Origin: Andrena cerasifolii
Lineage: Eukaryota; Arthropoda; Insecta; Hymenoptera; Andrenidae
Assembly: GCF_050908995.1 (NCBI RefSeq)
Contig: NC_135126.1
Span: 4,278,001 to 4,342,000, forward strand
Length of the DNA stretch: 64,000 nucleotides
Direction: 5' to 3'
Shown: piece by piece, positions 23,768-37,699 of the stretch
How the letters are laid out: each line of letters begins with the position of its first letter
Position numbering within the stretch: position 1 is the first letter of the stretch
Program-made: the position numbers and the translations under genes
The notes under the pieces: generated by a model
What the model saw: only the letters and a program-made list of their open reading frames with translations
What the model was told of the DNA's origin: nothing
Database searches by the model: none

Positions 23768-26700
23768 ACTTCGCGCAAATGTGCGTGATTCAAGAAACCC
23801 TTGAAATGCCATTAACTAGTGGAACTTGAGGTTAAACTGATATTCTTCGTCGAATTTGATTTTCTTCTTTTTGTATACTCTCCGTGAAATCGAGTTCGAT
23901 ATAAAAGTTAACGAATAAAGTGGTTCTATGGATTTCATGAATTTTACTTCAATATTCATTTATTGCAAGTAACAAAATTCACCTCACCCTCGTTTCTCGT
24001 TCATTATTAATATCCCTGAAAAGTAATGGTAGTTTCTTAAACCTGCCATGTTCCCGATAAGCATCAACAGCTCGCAGGAAGAACACCACTTAAAATTTTA
24101 AATAATTATTTCAAGAAAAATCTTCTTCCTCGGCGTGAACCGATGCTCGGGAAGTTGCCAGGTTTCTCTTGCGCAACTTCCTCTATTAACTTTTCCAAAC
24201 TTCCCGCGGCCGAAAACCGAAAAAAGCGAGGTTGCTTTCGAGCTGGAGCGACGATACGCGTCTCGAAGACGTTTTGCAATATTTAAAAAAAACACCTCGC
24301 CGCGTTTATTCGCGCGGTCGATATCGCGCCTCGTAAAAATCCCTCGTCGAAACTTCATAAACAAACTGCCGCGACGTTTATTACCCGCGGTTTCAGCGGT
24401 GTCGTTGGCAACATGCTCCGCTCGTCGAACGCGGAGGGAAGTCATTTTAATGCAGTTGTACTCCTGTGATCCGTAAAGCAATGGTTTTATAGCCCGAATT
24501 TTCTCCCCCTTTTTTCCATCTTCAACGTCGCGCCCGGCCACGAAATCTCCCGCGCGACGCTGTCTTCCTTCGCTTCTGCATCGACGCGTTACGCACCCCG
24601 GACACGTAGCGGCACGATATTAGCCTTTCATACGGAGGAGAACCCCCGACGTGCGATCTACATATCGGTCCTTTGTGTAAAAAGGACCGCCAAACAGAAT
24701 TTAAGGTTATTTCGCGGGAATAAGAATGCTCGTCGGACGCGAGACGCGGAAACCGCAACGACGAGGTCCTAGAAACGCCCAACAATTCTTTCACGATCCT
24801 CACGTCCTCTGGGTCTCCCGAGTTCGTGGATAGAAATGAACGTGCTCGGGGATGGAGGATTTTTCTCAGAAAATGGAGACGAACCTCTGCTTACGTGCGA
24901 AACGCGTTACATACTTGCAATTGGTGAATTGACGTGGCTATTCGTATTGAAAGAAAGCGAGAAAGAAATTGGAGTAATATTTATGACAGGAACAACTGCA
25001 CAGCTATTTTGGAGAGTGATACCAAGGGAAAGCTCATTGTTTGAAGAAGTCCAGGCTGTAGACACAATTTTGTAGACTATAGTTTATTATTTTTCAATAA
25101 TAATTTCAGTGTATGGTCAAGAAAATGCCTTTTCTAGACTGAATTACTTATATCTATGAAAATTGGTACGAATTCAAGGGTAACACGCTTTAGATTTAAC
25201 CATACAAATAGTACAAGACAGATACAAAATTTATAATAATCGGTATCTAATTCTTTAGTTATTTAGTAAAATTTGAGAAATACTATAAGCTGCAACGTTC
25301 TTCCCACGACTTCGTACGTAATTTTTAATAAAGCTTGCTCACAAGTCGGGAAGACTAAACCGCAGAAGAAGTAGATTAATCGCGTCTGACTAGTTACGGT
25401 TTAATACTACTCGCTGCGCCTGACCTCAAACACCGCTAAACACCTTCTGATGTAAGCTAAGCGTCGCCTTTTCCTGCAGGGCGTAAATCTCCGACGGTGC
25501 AACGTCACTTTCTCTGTGGTGTTTTACAACCACAAGAATTCACTATATTTTTCAGGATGTATATGTAGATTACGTTGAAATAACTGCGACACAGCACATA
25601 TTAACAATAACAATGAACTGTGTTTCGTTAAATCACTGATAGTGACTGTGACAGATAACAGATACTAAGTCGTGAATTTGCACCGAGTCCCCTATGATTG
25701 GGATGAGTTATACTGGGACTGAATGCGCACACGAATTATAACGAGTCCCTCTGTGTTACCTGTGTGAGGTTTTTAACTGACTTTGGGACTCTTTCGTTGG
25801 CTTGAATCCGAACGAGAATATTTCCTTTATGGGTGGAGTTTCATTACCACAGTGGTAAGAATCGATATCTTATTAATTGCAAACGGGTTGAGAGTAGGTG
25901 GTGAAAAACTGTAAGAAAGGGAAATCGTGGCAAAGGTGTTGGTGCGGTGATCCGGTGGTCGCGAAACCGCCTGTTTATTATCACGGCGATTCTGAGGCTC
26001 TTGGTCTCGACTTGGGCTAATCGCCTGCGTTTCCCATACGAAATACTGCTAATTTATGACTTTACAACAGTCCCAGGTCTACGAGGCGCGGACTGACAGA
26101 CTAAGTGTCTGCCAAATGAAGTTTCGAAAGTACAATGCACCCCTGTGCGTCCTTGTTGGCCAGGCGACGAGTTAACCCTCGACACCTTCCTTCTTTTTAC
26201 AACTTTTATTGTACAAAACTGACGATTGAATCAGGATCCTTATACTCAAAATATGCAACACATATAACAAATTTTCAACTTACTTTCAGATGGAACAGCG
26301 ATCCTATGAAGAAACGCAGGTACCAACCACGCAAGTCACAAATCTAGCACTGTTTGCTTAAACTGATTTTTGAAGAATTGCCTGCCTCGGGCTTAACGCG
26401 ATTCGTACGGAACTTAGACTGTCAACAAGTTTACGACCGGCAAATCGACACAGCGCCCAACCCCTACCGTCGAATCGTCGAGCTGTCCCCTCTCCCATAC
26501 TTTGTTGTCCGCGGAAAGCATGGCTCACCTATCATGTGTCTCTTAAGAATGCATTTCATTTTCGCGAGTGCGTATGCACCACTGCCTGCCAGAAAATTTA
26601 TGGAGGTCCACGGTTGTCGATTTCGCAGCGAAAAAATTCGGGCCACCGATTTTACGTGTGACTTTACGACCCGACGTGCAAGACAAATCGACAGTAAATA

Positions 26701-29126
26701 GATTTTCCCTCGAACGCGTTTCAGGACTGTTCGTAGGGTGAGACTCACATGCCCAGCATCATAAACGTATTTCACTGTAGTTGTGCACTTTGTGGAAAAA
26801 CATTCAGGAAACTCGTGATTTAAATATCTTCCATACTTTGTATGCAGATGTCGTTCAGGAATGTTTCATGTTTGAGGAATGAAAACTTTTGTGCATTTTT
26901 ATTTTATGCCCTTGACTGTAGCTATTTATGAAAAGGCGAAGAGCAAGTTGTAATTGGCGGAATCGTGAAGTTTCTTCCTGCTTCTGGTAGTAATGGAATG
27001 ATCAGAAATACGTAAACAAGTGAGAGTCAAGAAGTAGTTTACCTATTTTCTCCAATTATATTCGTAAAACTTCAAGTAAGTTTAAGTGGGGAAAATGTGG
27101 AGCTTTTTGTTCGAGATGCAACTCAGAATAAGAATTAGTTGAGCTTTCGAGTTTAAAACACGTGTACGCTTGGACACCGTAACGATTGTCATTAGTAAAC
27201 GCAGATGTTGCTGTTAACGCGTTAAAAATGATGCATGGATTTTAGGATTTATTGTGGTAATACCATAATAAACCCTAATTCGCGGGAATGGGTGCAGCGA
27301 TGAAGAAAGATACAGCAAGAGAGATGAATTATTTATCAGAGGAATTGGAAACTTTAGATTTCCCTGACCGACCTAGTGGTACACCAGATACATATCTAAA
27401 GACTAGCAACATTCTAGACTGAATCCCATGAGAATCTTTCGGTTGCAAACGTTCTACCAAACTGAGTGCATACATGCCTGTTGCAAACAGACAGACAGAC
27501 ACGGCAGGTAGAATTTTACACTATCATATCTGCAAATATTTTAACATGTTCCGTGGGCAAATTTGAATTTCCAACTAAAAATTTATACACGGTGCAGCAA
27601 ATACAGCGAAGCATCACCGATAACAACTCATTATACTTTGCATCTCACTAAAATAATTTTAACTTTTAACTTCCTCTCTGATTCAATCTATTTTAATATC
27701 AAACGAAAATACCAAGGCGGTCACTCAGAGAATGCTTCACTTCCACTAAACATCATGTCACGTGCGAACTACACAATGCGTCGATATTAACGTGCAATAT
27801 TAATAAACAATTCAGCAGAACGTGCCAGCGTTATAACACACAACGGGGGAGAATAATGCCGGAAGAAAATTGAGCGCGTGATTGATAAAATTATTAAAAG
27901 TTCCGTGGAATTATTAATAGTTTCGTCACTTTTTGGGGAGCAGGTTTTCCGTTCCGACATATTACGTTATATTGGCATTCGGAGCGTGTCCGCGTTAATC
28001 GTCTTATCATCTCGGTTTCCTACGATCCTCCTCGGGATATGACAACCCGGTGGAGGGTAAAAGTGTCACGATGACACGTCACGGGGCGACCACAAAGGAG
28101 CAGCTCGTAGTCATATTTGCGGATAATATTGACCAGAGCTGTCGGACCCTCGCCCTCTAACGAATTTCATATTTCCTCGCCGGGGGTGTCTTCGCCCTTG
28201 TAACCACTCCGAGTGTCGGGATCACCATAAGATTCCCATACGTTATTTTCCTTCCGACCTGTCCGCGTATTTACACACATAATCCTCGCACTTATCTATA
28301 TTAATGCTCGATGGGTGAAAAAATATTTTGCTTCCTGCAAGTGGGTTAGATCTGCAGCTTCCTTGTTACATATGACATACTGGTCTTCCGCGTATGAAAA
28401 TACTCGATAAAAGGAAGAACTTTGTCGGCTTCTTTCGTGTCGATCGAAAATTATGAATGGAAGGAAGAAGATCGAATGTATTCTGTAGGTATCTCCAAAT
28501 ATGGACAGATATCGAAGCTGTGTTTGCGTAATCATATTTTGTACATCCTTGACTTTATTACTCCACGATAATCTTGCGACAGATTTACATTTAACTAGAC
28601 ATGAATTGTTTGCTTTTAATTTATTTAGTTCTTAATGTCTTCCAATGTTACGTGGAGATTCATTAACCAAGGTGAAACATGACAATGCAAAATAGGAGAG
28701 AAAAGTAGTTTCGTACGCGTATGCAAGTAGGAAACGACTTGCGTTCAACTGCTATATTAGCTGCCCTCGAGCGAACACCAAGGACGCCTTGGCGTGGTTT
28801 CTTGTTGTTGTTCGACAAACTGCAGGAAAATTACTAGCTAGTGTGGTCATCGTTAACGATATTTGTAGCTGGACGGGACTTGAACTTCTCAGGAGCTTCC
28901 CTCTCGCCACCGTCTACGATGGCAAAGGACTCACGACAGCTAATGGTCAAGTCTGTACGACCCCAATGACCACAAAGTGATCACCTTCCCCGCTTCCTGA
29001 CTTGGCCTTAATGTGCCACTACCTTACCGGTGGCATACAAATTGAACGAAACACTGATTCAACGTAAATAATGTATTTACAATGAAATACAATAGGACTT
29101 GACTATTTTATATCACAATGAAGCCT
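23768..29126. other. Noncoding DNA, no gene recognised
   Basis: The section 24098-24541 is open on both strands (113 codons plus, 147 codons minus) in a CpG-rich patch, with basic translations and no domain. From 24840 to 28550 the sequence is mostly AT-rich with small frames only. A compact quasi-palindrome lies at 27242-27278, and a short CAGA repeat at 27488-27502. Confidence 0.55.
27242..27278. other. Compact 37-base hairpin
   Basis: The arms 27242-27258 and 27262-27278 pair over 17 positions with one mismatch and one G-T pair, around a three-base loop. It is shorter than an insect pre-microRNA and has no known mature microRNA sequence that I recognise. It could be an RNA hairpin within a transcript, or chance. 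Confidence 0.6.
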
Positions 29127-29311
29127 GGAATCCACCGGGAAGCTAAGCTAAGCTAAGCTAATCAAAGCTAAGATATGCTATGCGATGCTATGTTTTAACG
29201 TAGCTTTTGGTGGAAACGGTTCCATAAGAATGTATTGAAGCTAATTTTTTTAAAACGTAGCATGGCATAGCATAGCATAGCATAGCATAGCTCAACTTCC
29301 CGGTGGATTCC
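29127..29311. mobile_element. MITE-like element with five-base subterminal repeats (185 bp)
   Basis: The perfect terminal inverted repeat GGAATCCACCGGGAAG lies at 29127-29142 and inverted at 29296-29311. Next inside, the left arm has repeated GCTAA units. The right arm, read inward on the minus strand, has repeated GCTAT units. Deeper in, 29175-29198 matches the reverse complement of 29250-29273 at 22 of 24 bases. A loop of about 50 bases separates the arms. No open frame is present, so the element is non-autonomous. I see no clear target-site duplication; one more CC on each side may belong to the repeat. Subterminal short repeats of this kind occur in hAT-like elements, but the superfamily is not established here. 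Confidence 0.85.
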
Positions 29312-32300
29312 TGGTTTGATCCTGATTGGTCCCTTTACCAAACAAATGACAATGTTAACTGACAAAATTCATTGACTTGAAAAGATTATAAAAATCAAAT
29401 TCACCCCATATTAAAAGAAACTGTACCAAACATTCTTTCCTAATACAAATTGACGACCATATTCAAACATTCTGCATTTCGCTGCTAGAGATTCGTCAAC
29501 GATCGTCACCGCATCGGAGCTCTGACGTAAAACTATCCCCTGCCCATCGAACGTTCGTAGTCATTAGCTGGGCTAGTTGCAGCACGATCGACGGGTAAAA
29601 TAAAAATCGCGAAACACTGGAACTGGGATCCTCGATTTAATCCCTCAGCGAGCGTTAAAAAAACGCGAGGGAGGGAGTGGATCGTCGAATTACGAGGAAA
29701 ATCTCTGGCCTAACAACCGATTAACGATCCGCGGCTAATTGCAATTGTGTCGAGCCGACGGAGCACGGGCCGAAGACGAAGGGATTAAAAAATGTCCCGA
29801 TATAAAAGCAGCAATAGTAGCTCAGCCTACAAGAACGCACGAGCAGGAAGGGAGTGAACGTGGGCGAATGGAGGAGGAAATCCAAGTAATTAACAACTTT
29901 TTGAAGCCAAGGGATAATCTCTGGACGGATTCCCTTCGTTTGGCTGAAAGAGTTTTCCCCGGCGTTAAGCCGTGACCATTTGGCCGACGTCGTCGCCGTC
30001 GTCGCCGTCGTCGTAGCCAGCGTCGTCATCGTTCTCGTCTTTTTCCTGAAGCACCCGTCCTCCTCGTTCTACCCCGATGTTTACAATTAAACTTTTTTCC
30101 TCCTCCCAGCCGTCCCGGGTTGCCAGCTGTCCGTTCTCGTCACGGTTCTGCTTAGTGATTCTAATTGTCGGCGAGCCATTCCCTGGCAATCCCCTTTACT
30201 GAGAGATTAGAAGATCGATATGTTTAATTTGCGTTTTACCATCCACGTGAAATCCTTTCATGGCGATCTGGTTGACTATTATGCGCAGTCGAGACTTGGA
30301 ATTTCAGGGGAATTTTCAAGACTTTTTCAGAATACAGTTGAGATATGTGGGAGAATGAATTGGAGGATCCGAGGTACGAAGAATATTCGTCGACCCCTCT
30401 TACAAACTTCATATCCTCATATTTATATGTCGCTGGAATCTTAGTGGTACTAACGCTTTGAATTCATAACAAAACGGAGTAAAAACTGGAACGAAATGCT
30501 AGGCACGAAGGAGTGGGAGCTCAGGCTGCGATATTCGTGACAAATATAGTAATGCAAAATGACCATTCAAAGATAGAAATTTTTCCTTTAAACACCTGCG
30601 TATGATCCACGAATACTACCAGTTGGTCCACGAGGATCTGTGAAATCGCAAATGAAAGAGACATAGTAGTAGATGCATATCGGAACATCGCGGATCTCTT
30701 GATTTTCACTCAACATCGACGTTTTCGAGGTGAACTTTTAATACCTCCAGTAGACGTCTACACAAAGCTCGTTGCGGCTGCTTAGCTGTTTACCGTCTGG
30801 CACGTCGTCGACAGGGATTGTTCCTGGCCTTCCCTTCTCCACACACACGTCCGCACGCGACCACCCACGCACGAGCACATGTTCGCGCATAATACTCAAC
30901 GCTTCCATACAGACGACAAACTAGTTACAACTTTGGATATGTAATAGCGCGTGTGGGCGATTAGACGGCGGACCAGGACTGCCAGGGCCATCGAAGTGTC
31001 GGATTACAACTTTGCCTTGCGTTTCGTCAAAACCCAAGATCGCAGAGTCTTTTGCCAGTGCGAATGTGTTGTCGCAGGAGGGAATGAAAATAATTTGCGC
31101 GTTGCAGTGCGACATTCTCAAATAAACTGTTCCCTCGCTGGCTCCGTAAGTTGTGTCGTATCACCTACAGCGTATTTCAATTTGTTATGAGCCTTTTTCC
31201 AGCAGGTCACCGCTAGCAGTGACTGGGAGTAATATTTGGACTAGTTGAATTGGTTGGAAATTAGTTGTCGCGCGACGTAATGGCAAATTAGGGAATTTGT
31301 TCCGGTCAGGTGTCACGAGCAAATCGCGTGAAAATCCATTAAAGTTTCAAAATCATATTGAAATGCCCGCGTTAGCGTGTTTGGCCGCGCTTGAACGAAG
31401 ACAAATTACGTCGTTAGCGAAGAATTGTTTGACGGTTGCTTAAAAGTTTCTTGAAATTCCAGCGAAATTCTGGACCATTAGAACGAGTATACCGAATGAA
31501 TTGAAGCCTTAAGGAAATAAAGTAGAATACTTCTAAACTTCTATTTCTTTAATCATACTTCACTACTATTTCCTTACTCTTCGCCTCCAATACTTATGAA
31601 CGATGCAGCAGAATGAACAGAGATTAAAAAGAAAGAATAGCGAAGACGCAAAGAACACCACGATACATATTGCTTGCCTAAACGAACATTCCATTGTCGC
31701 TGTTCCTTCTTTCATTGCCAACAGCATAGTGGCTGTGCGTTCGCACTCGTATACGCACGGAAGCTAGACGCACACAAGGGCCAACTGCAGATAGGATTCA
31801 CGCGGCACGACGAATGGTTCTTCCATTGTCGGTCGGCTGTTAATTAGATGTCTAGTCCCACTGCTCAAATTCACCTTACGCGCTGAACCAGCCAGCCCAT
31901 TGTCGCAGCTGCTCATGCTGCTCCTACGCCAGTCGACAGCCGCTATACCCGCAACCAAGTGCCCCGGCTATGAATGGTCGTAATATGTATTACAACAGCA
32001 GAACGTGATGTAAATCCGTGAGAAACCAAGGGAGCAGCCTCGCACCTTCGTCCGTCCCCTCGAAGAAGGATGGCTTTTAGATTTTACAGAAAATCGCTGC
32101 GAACCTCTAGGATTCCAACTAACACTGTCTTCTCCAAGTACCACTTCTCAATTTCTTCCCTTGCGACGTATAACGTCCATCTTTCTTCACTTATGAGAAA
32201 CAACATCTTCTCTGGTTGCTAAACAGCCAAACCCTACCCTCCCAACTATCCACGCGCCTTTCAAGGAAGTATCGTCTCCAAATTCAATAGATCCTGTGAT

Positions 32301-34684
32301 CCAAAATGTTCAGCGTTGCAAAGAAGCCAGTTTCCAGACACAAACATATTTTTCACCCTCGCGGCGAGTGGAATAAGCTTGCAAACTTTGGTCATTCATT
32401 CCTGGAACACTCTGTACTCGTAACGCAACTAATCAAACAGTCCTCGTCCATCCGTAATGGTATGTCCTACCATGATAATTACCTTCGTTTTTAATTAGCA
32501 GGCTCGCGCAGGGTGTCGCAGGGTGTCTGCACTTAACGACGGGAGGAGATCATTGCCGTTAGACGGCGAAAGGACACAATCGCCGTTGGACATTAATTGG
32601 CACCCGAGATCTTTGTCCTGGAGCGCGATTCGTCCATTGTCGTCGCTGGTTGAACAGCCGGAGTCGTCCTGTCACGGTTCGGTTGTCGCATTCACAGGAT
32701 TAGCCAGGATCCGCGTGAACGCGGCCGCAGCACGTAATTGCGGTACGAATTTCTATGGGTTAGCCCCCGCGTAGGGTACGATACACAGGTATCCTCTCTC
32801 ATTCCTTTTAGATTCCGCGTTACCTCGCCTCTCGATTTCTCCTCGCTAGCCCGCAGAATGAACTAGCGATGGTCTTCGGCTAAGTCCCTTCCACGGTGCC
32901 GCGGTTGTGGTTACCACTGTCGGGTGCCGCTTTTGTTACCGAACTTTCCGAACGTTAATACCGCCAGTCGGACAGTGGGGGTTGTTTTCTGACGATCCTC
33001 GACGATACGTGTCTTCGCCAATGATTGGGGGAATATTGTCGTTGTCTATTGTTTCTTAAGAAAGCCCGGCTTCTTTCTGGATGAGGGGCGGTACGAAATT
33101 GTGATATTGAGAAGGAAACTAGAGCTGAGATAACGGCAACGGCAAGTTTGGGTGATTCGTCAAACGTGACTAATTGGAGGTTTAAAAGGTGGTTGAAATT
33201 TGGAAAATTGGTTGAAATTTTGCGAACATTTGAGTGAAATGAGAATGGAGTTGGAAATGAAAGAACATTGATACTATAGGTATTAAATTATGGGAGATTT
33301 ATCACTGGAAGGTTGGAGATAAGTGATTAAAATACATTTTGGCAGATGAGTCTGATCGTGAGGCTCTCGTGTAGTTCCATCATTTTTTAGTTTATCCTCG
33401 CTTTCATATAGAACACTCTTAATAAAGTTTTCAATTTATGCCTTCACGTTGAGAAAAGAGGTGAGGAAAATCCTGCCCCCTTCGGTGGCGGTCTAAACAC
33501 CGAAATGAATTATATTATTTGCTGTTCGGCGTAGAATAATTAAAAGACGGCATGGCGCCCCGCGTAGCTGTTTCCAACGCTTTGCAATCTGCAGAGAAAA
33601 GGGTGGAAAGATTGACAGTGAATTATTTAGCTCTTCCAGTTAAACGTATCTAACCATTCGTTAGCCCTTTTCTTTCCCCTTTTCATTATCCTCTTGATTA
33701 TTTCCTTCACCCTGGCGCAAATTCTTTTTCAAAAATTTCTACAACATTATTTCTGTTATTATCCTGGGTACAGAAATATTCTACTGTGTACAGTATTTGG
33801 TTTCAAAACAACCCTCTCCTCATATGCTTCGATACGTAATGCGTCCATTTGCCTACGAACTTCAGTTGTAATTTTATTATCCAACTTTCTTGTCATTTCT
33901 CGCGCAGAGAAGTTACTAAAATAATCAACTGACTGTGCCACGTGTCTGCAGCACGCATAATCGAGCACAGTTGCCATTTCGCTTCCAAGTAACGGCGTTC
34001 AGTCATCGTCCAATATGTCTGTCGCAACTTCGGCAACCTATCGATCAATTACTTGAACGAATACGAATAATACCGCGGTGCTTTTCGCGCGATGGTTCTT
34101 AATTACTGGATATAATCACGGGCGAGCGTACACACAGCAAGAAAACATGTAAACGCGAGAGGCAGACTTAATCAGCGTCGATGCGCCACGATGCGCATGA
34201 TGAATAATGAAAATTGATGAGATAATCGAGGCAGGCCATGACGTACGGGCGCACGAAGGGATGAGGAATAGGATAATATTGTTCCGAAGGTATAATGACA
34301 ACGAGCTACCTAGGAGGGCCCGAAAATGTATAAAGGCGGCCTCGATTCTCCGAAGTGACTTCGGTTAGGGGCAAAGGATCGTTACGGTGGGGCTGCTTCT
34401 CGTCGAGTAATACGTTCCTATCGAATTTTCCCTGGGAATCTAAGGCAATAACGGTAAGACACGTTAAAGCGTTTGCCAAACAAGTTTCGTGGTAAGAAAT
34501 TCATCAACGAAAGCTGCAGTGGTGATGTTACTGACAATGAGGATAAGACTATTTAGGTACGTAGTCATCGAAGGTGGAGGATTATTTCTTAATTTGTTGT
34601 CACAGACGGAGGTAGGAGGTGCTTCATGATATTCATTACAAATTCAGGTCTTCAAATTCCCTTTTTCTGTATTTGCATTTCCAA
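29312..34684. other. Noncoding DNA, no gene recognised
   Basis: Frames are short on both strands, with no domain recognised. The tract at 29989-30033 is a trinucleotide repeat. At 32508-32527 the ten bases gcagggtgtc are exactly doubled. A TATAAAG at 34329-34335 is followed by a small hairpin (34350-34364, ccgaag facing cttcgg). I see no initiator or downstream reading frame that would make it a promoter. Confidence 0.55.
29989..30033. repeat. GTC-type trinucleotide tract
   Basis: The nine-base unit gtcgtcgcc is repeated at 29989-29997 and 29998-30006, with a variant at 30007-30015. More CGTCGT units follow to about 30033. On the minus strand it would translate as a run of Asp and Gly. I attribute that to the repeat and not to a gene. 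Confidence 0.85.
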
Positions 34685-35244
34685 TTAAGGAGTTATACCT
34701 ACTTAGTCAAGCGACCGAAAAGAGGCGACTGTTTGTGAATTTTTTTTTAAAAAAGCGGAAGCATATATTTTTACAGAACTTTTCGCTTTTAAAAGAGCAT
34801 CGTTTAAAGAACATTTGGTAATTTTTTCGTGGAAAAATATTTACGTTTATAATAAAGTAACAACCGAGATCCAAGAAGCTCTTTTAAAAATTTGGTTCTG
34901 CGATGAGCACTGCCATTCGGAACCAGGTTATCTAATATTAAAAAACAGAACAAATTTCGTCAGTATATTAATGTATCCTCTGATTAACGGAGGGAATTTC
35001 CGAAATGTTAGTTTAAAACAAAATGGCGGCTATTTAAAGTTGAAGTCCTGATTTCTTCCCGTGATTTTTGGTTGTTACTTTATTATAAACTTAAATATTT
35101 TTCTACGAAAACCTTGCAAAATGTTCTTTAAACGTTGCTCTTTAAATGCGATAAGTTCTGTAAAAATATATGCTTCCGCTTTATCAAAAAAAAATCCCAA
35201 ACATTCGCCTCTTTTCGGCCGCTTGAGTAGGTACAACCCCTTGA
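34685..35244. mobile_element. Foldback element with TTAA-type ends (560 bp)
   Basis: The left end TTAAGGAGTTATACCTACT matches the minus-strand reading of the right end, which starts TCAAGGGGTTGTACCTACT. The right-hand TTAA has therefore become TTGA on the plus strand. Inside, the arms run from 34685 to about 34870 and from about 35062 to 35244. They include an exact 30-base match (34752-34781 with 35153-35182) and an exact 20-base match (34845-34864 with 35071-35090). A loop of about 190 bases has no frame that I recognise. The left arm carries an extra TTAG near 34703. No transposase is present. The extensive arm identity predicts a long stable stem if transcribed. Confidence 0.88.
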
Positions 35245-36963
35245 ATGATAACCTTTCAACCTGTCATTTTTCCTACACACACACAGCACAGTGTCTATAC
35301 TTCTAATATTCAATTCAATTCGTCCTATGGAAATATTTTGAACAAAGATTACCTAACTACCATTTGCAACGAGCCAGACTGGCAAAGTAGCCATATACGG
35401 CCGCGCCGAAACGGCATTGTAAACGCGCAAAACGAGAAACTGATGCTCGGTAGAGCGCAATCATTGGGGCGAACGCGGCGGAACTCCATTTCCGTTGCGC
35501 GGAAGAAACTTCGGTTGTTCATTTAACCTGGTTCACCGAGCCACAGACTTCGTAACGGCCGATAGAAAAATACCAGATCGACGCGTGGCAGCGATCCAGT
35601 GAAGCGACAACCTCCCGTCTAACGAGCAATCCCCGTTACGCGGCTACCCTCTTAATTAATGCAACTTTTATTATTGTTTCCTTGAATAATCCAGCGGTGA
35701 GCGCGGGCTGCCCTCCGCACCGGCTCGCGCTCGTCCTTTTTCCGACGCTCCCTTGGAAATATCCCATCGCCTCGACACGCTGAATGCTTGGGAAACGCGG
35801 AGCATCATTCAGAACAACTTTCGGTACGGAACAGGTAGGAAACGGTGGAGGACATATCTATCGGAGCGTGAAGCGTGCGTCGCGAACAAAAGTTTCGAGG
35901 CCATAAAAGCGATCCAACGAGTGCCCGCTCGCGTACTAGAAAACCCTTTCTTGTTATCGTTTTTTCTCCCCTCCCTGTTGTTGCCCGCGCGTTAATGATA
36001 TTTTTCGCGGCGCGTGATTGCCACGGGGATGGTAATAATGGGCACGCCGCGACGAAGATCACGCATGGAGTAATGAAGGCATTCAGATGCTGGTCGTTAG
36101 GGAAAGGAAATCTTTGTGATCTGGAGCGTGTTGGAACGGAACTGGAGGATTAGAAAATTGTACCGGGGTATTTTCAGAGAGCAAAGGGAAATACGAAAAT
36201 AATTCGCGCTACCTGAGTCCAAGTGAAATAGAATTGAACGGATACTGCGACCCAATAATAGTTTTAGACGGACGAAGATTTATTGCGTTCGCCATAGAAC
36301 CGTGACGAAGTGAAGGAGAAAGAAGAAGCTAAAGCGAGCGAAACGTTCACCGTGACAGATATTCATCTCCCCGATACATTAATTTTCCTCGATTGCGCGA
36401 TGAATTAATGTCCTCCGTACGACCTGGCGAAATTCCCTCCCTCATCCAGGCAATGGAAGTTTTATTTTAATGAAAATTAGCGAGCCACGAAAACGACGGG
36501 CTATCAATTTCGCTTATATTGGCACTAAGAGTCACTGGCGCGAAAAACCGAACAATTAATTATGTTTCATCGGTGAGAGAGGAACTGCGCTCATGCTCCG
36601 TCGAATATGATGCAAATATTGAACGCCGGTGTTTCAAGTACGAATAGAAGTATAATTAATTTGATATTTACGTCACATGTACGCCTCAATCTCAAGTAGG
36701 GCATTAACATGTAGGTACTCTTAAAAAAAAAAGAAATCATGCGAGGAGAGGAATTTTAAATGTAGAAAAATTTTAATCACTACAACTTCTACGACCAGTT
36801 TTAGCTTTTTTTTTGCTGTATCCTTTTCCTCCTAATTAATTCTACCTGCTGGTGTCATAACTTTACTTAACCACGTAGACATCTTTTTGTAAAATTCACA
36901 GTTTTTTATGTAATTAAAAATAAACAAGTGGAGTATCAGGGACGTCCTAAAAAAGTGTCAAAA

Positions 36964-36979
36964 TTTTAATTAATTAAAA
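36964..36979. other. Perfect 16-base AT palindrome
   Basis: The sequence ttttaattaattaaaa equals its reverse complement and holds two TAAT-type homeodomain core motifs in each orientation. It could be a binding site or chance in an AT-rich stretch. Confidence 0.75.
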
Positions 36980-37699
36980 CTAAAACACGTTGAATGAGTT
37001 AACTTTGAAGAGGTCCATGATGGTTCATAATTAACCACTTCGATACTCGACAGATTCCAATGAACTGAAATTCGAGACTTTACGAGGGGAGCGTCAATCG
37101 CAATTAGACTAGAAAATTAAATTTCTGGTGTACCGGCACGTAAATGAATAATCAATGGCCACTGTTAAAATTAGCCACCAAAAATGTTTCTATTTCGTAC
37201 ACGTTGAATCGTGTATGCTCAAGTGTGTGTGCATTGTAAAATGCTGCCAGGGAAATACACATATGTACAGTGCGCAAACTGAGTGAAATTCGAATGTTTG
37301 AGTTAAATTCACATTCCACGGCCACAGCTATTTGACAACTCTAGCCTCAGCTACACCGAGCTAATATTTCTTGAAACACCTTGACGGAGAAACATAATAT
37401 CGTTTCAAATTTTAGGTAATTCACTGAAAGAAATGTGTCGAAGGGTACACAACAATCATCCGTGCGAGGAAAAGACTACGTAGGCACAAGGGAACAAGTG
37501 TCCCATATTCGTCACTCGTTGAGGAGACAGAATCCTTAAAACCACCCTGCCACGGGCTCGTTAGCTTCCGACACGCGGCGAGCGGCGCGGCAAAGCGATA
37601 AGATTTCACGAAACGGCTGCCTTTTAAGGGTGTCTTTCAATTCGCGCGATGTGTCCGTTATCCACGGGTCTGTAAGCGCGCGAAATTGAACGGAAGCTG

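Noticed and set aside
29965..30189. Minus-strand frame with an acidic Asp/Gly run
   Set aside because: The acidic run is the translated trinucleotide repeat; the rest shows no domain.
34329..34364. TATAAAG followed by a small hairpin, considered as a core promoter
   Set aside because: There is no initiator near +1 and no open frame or exon downstream.
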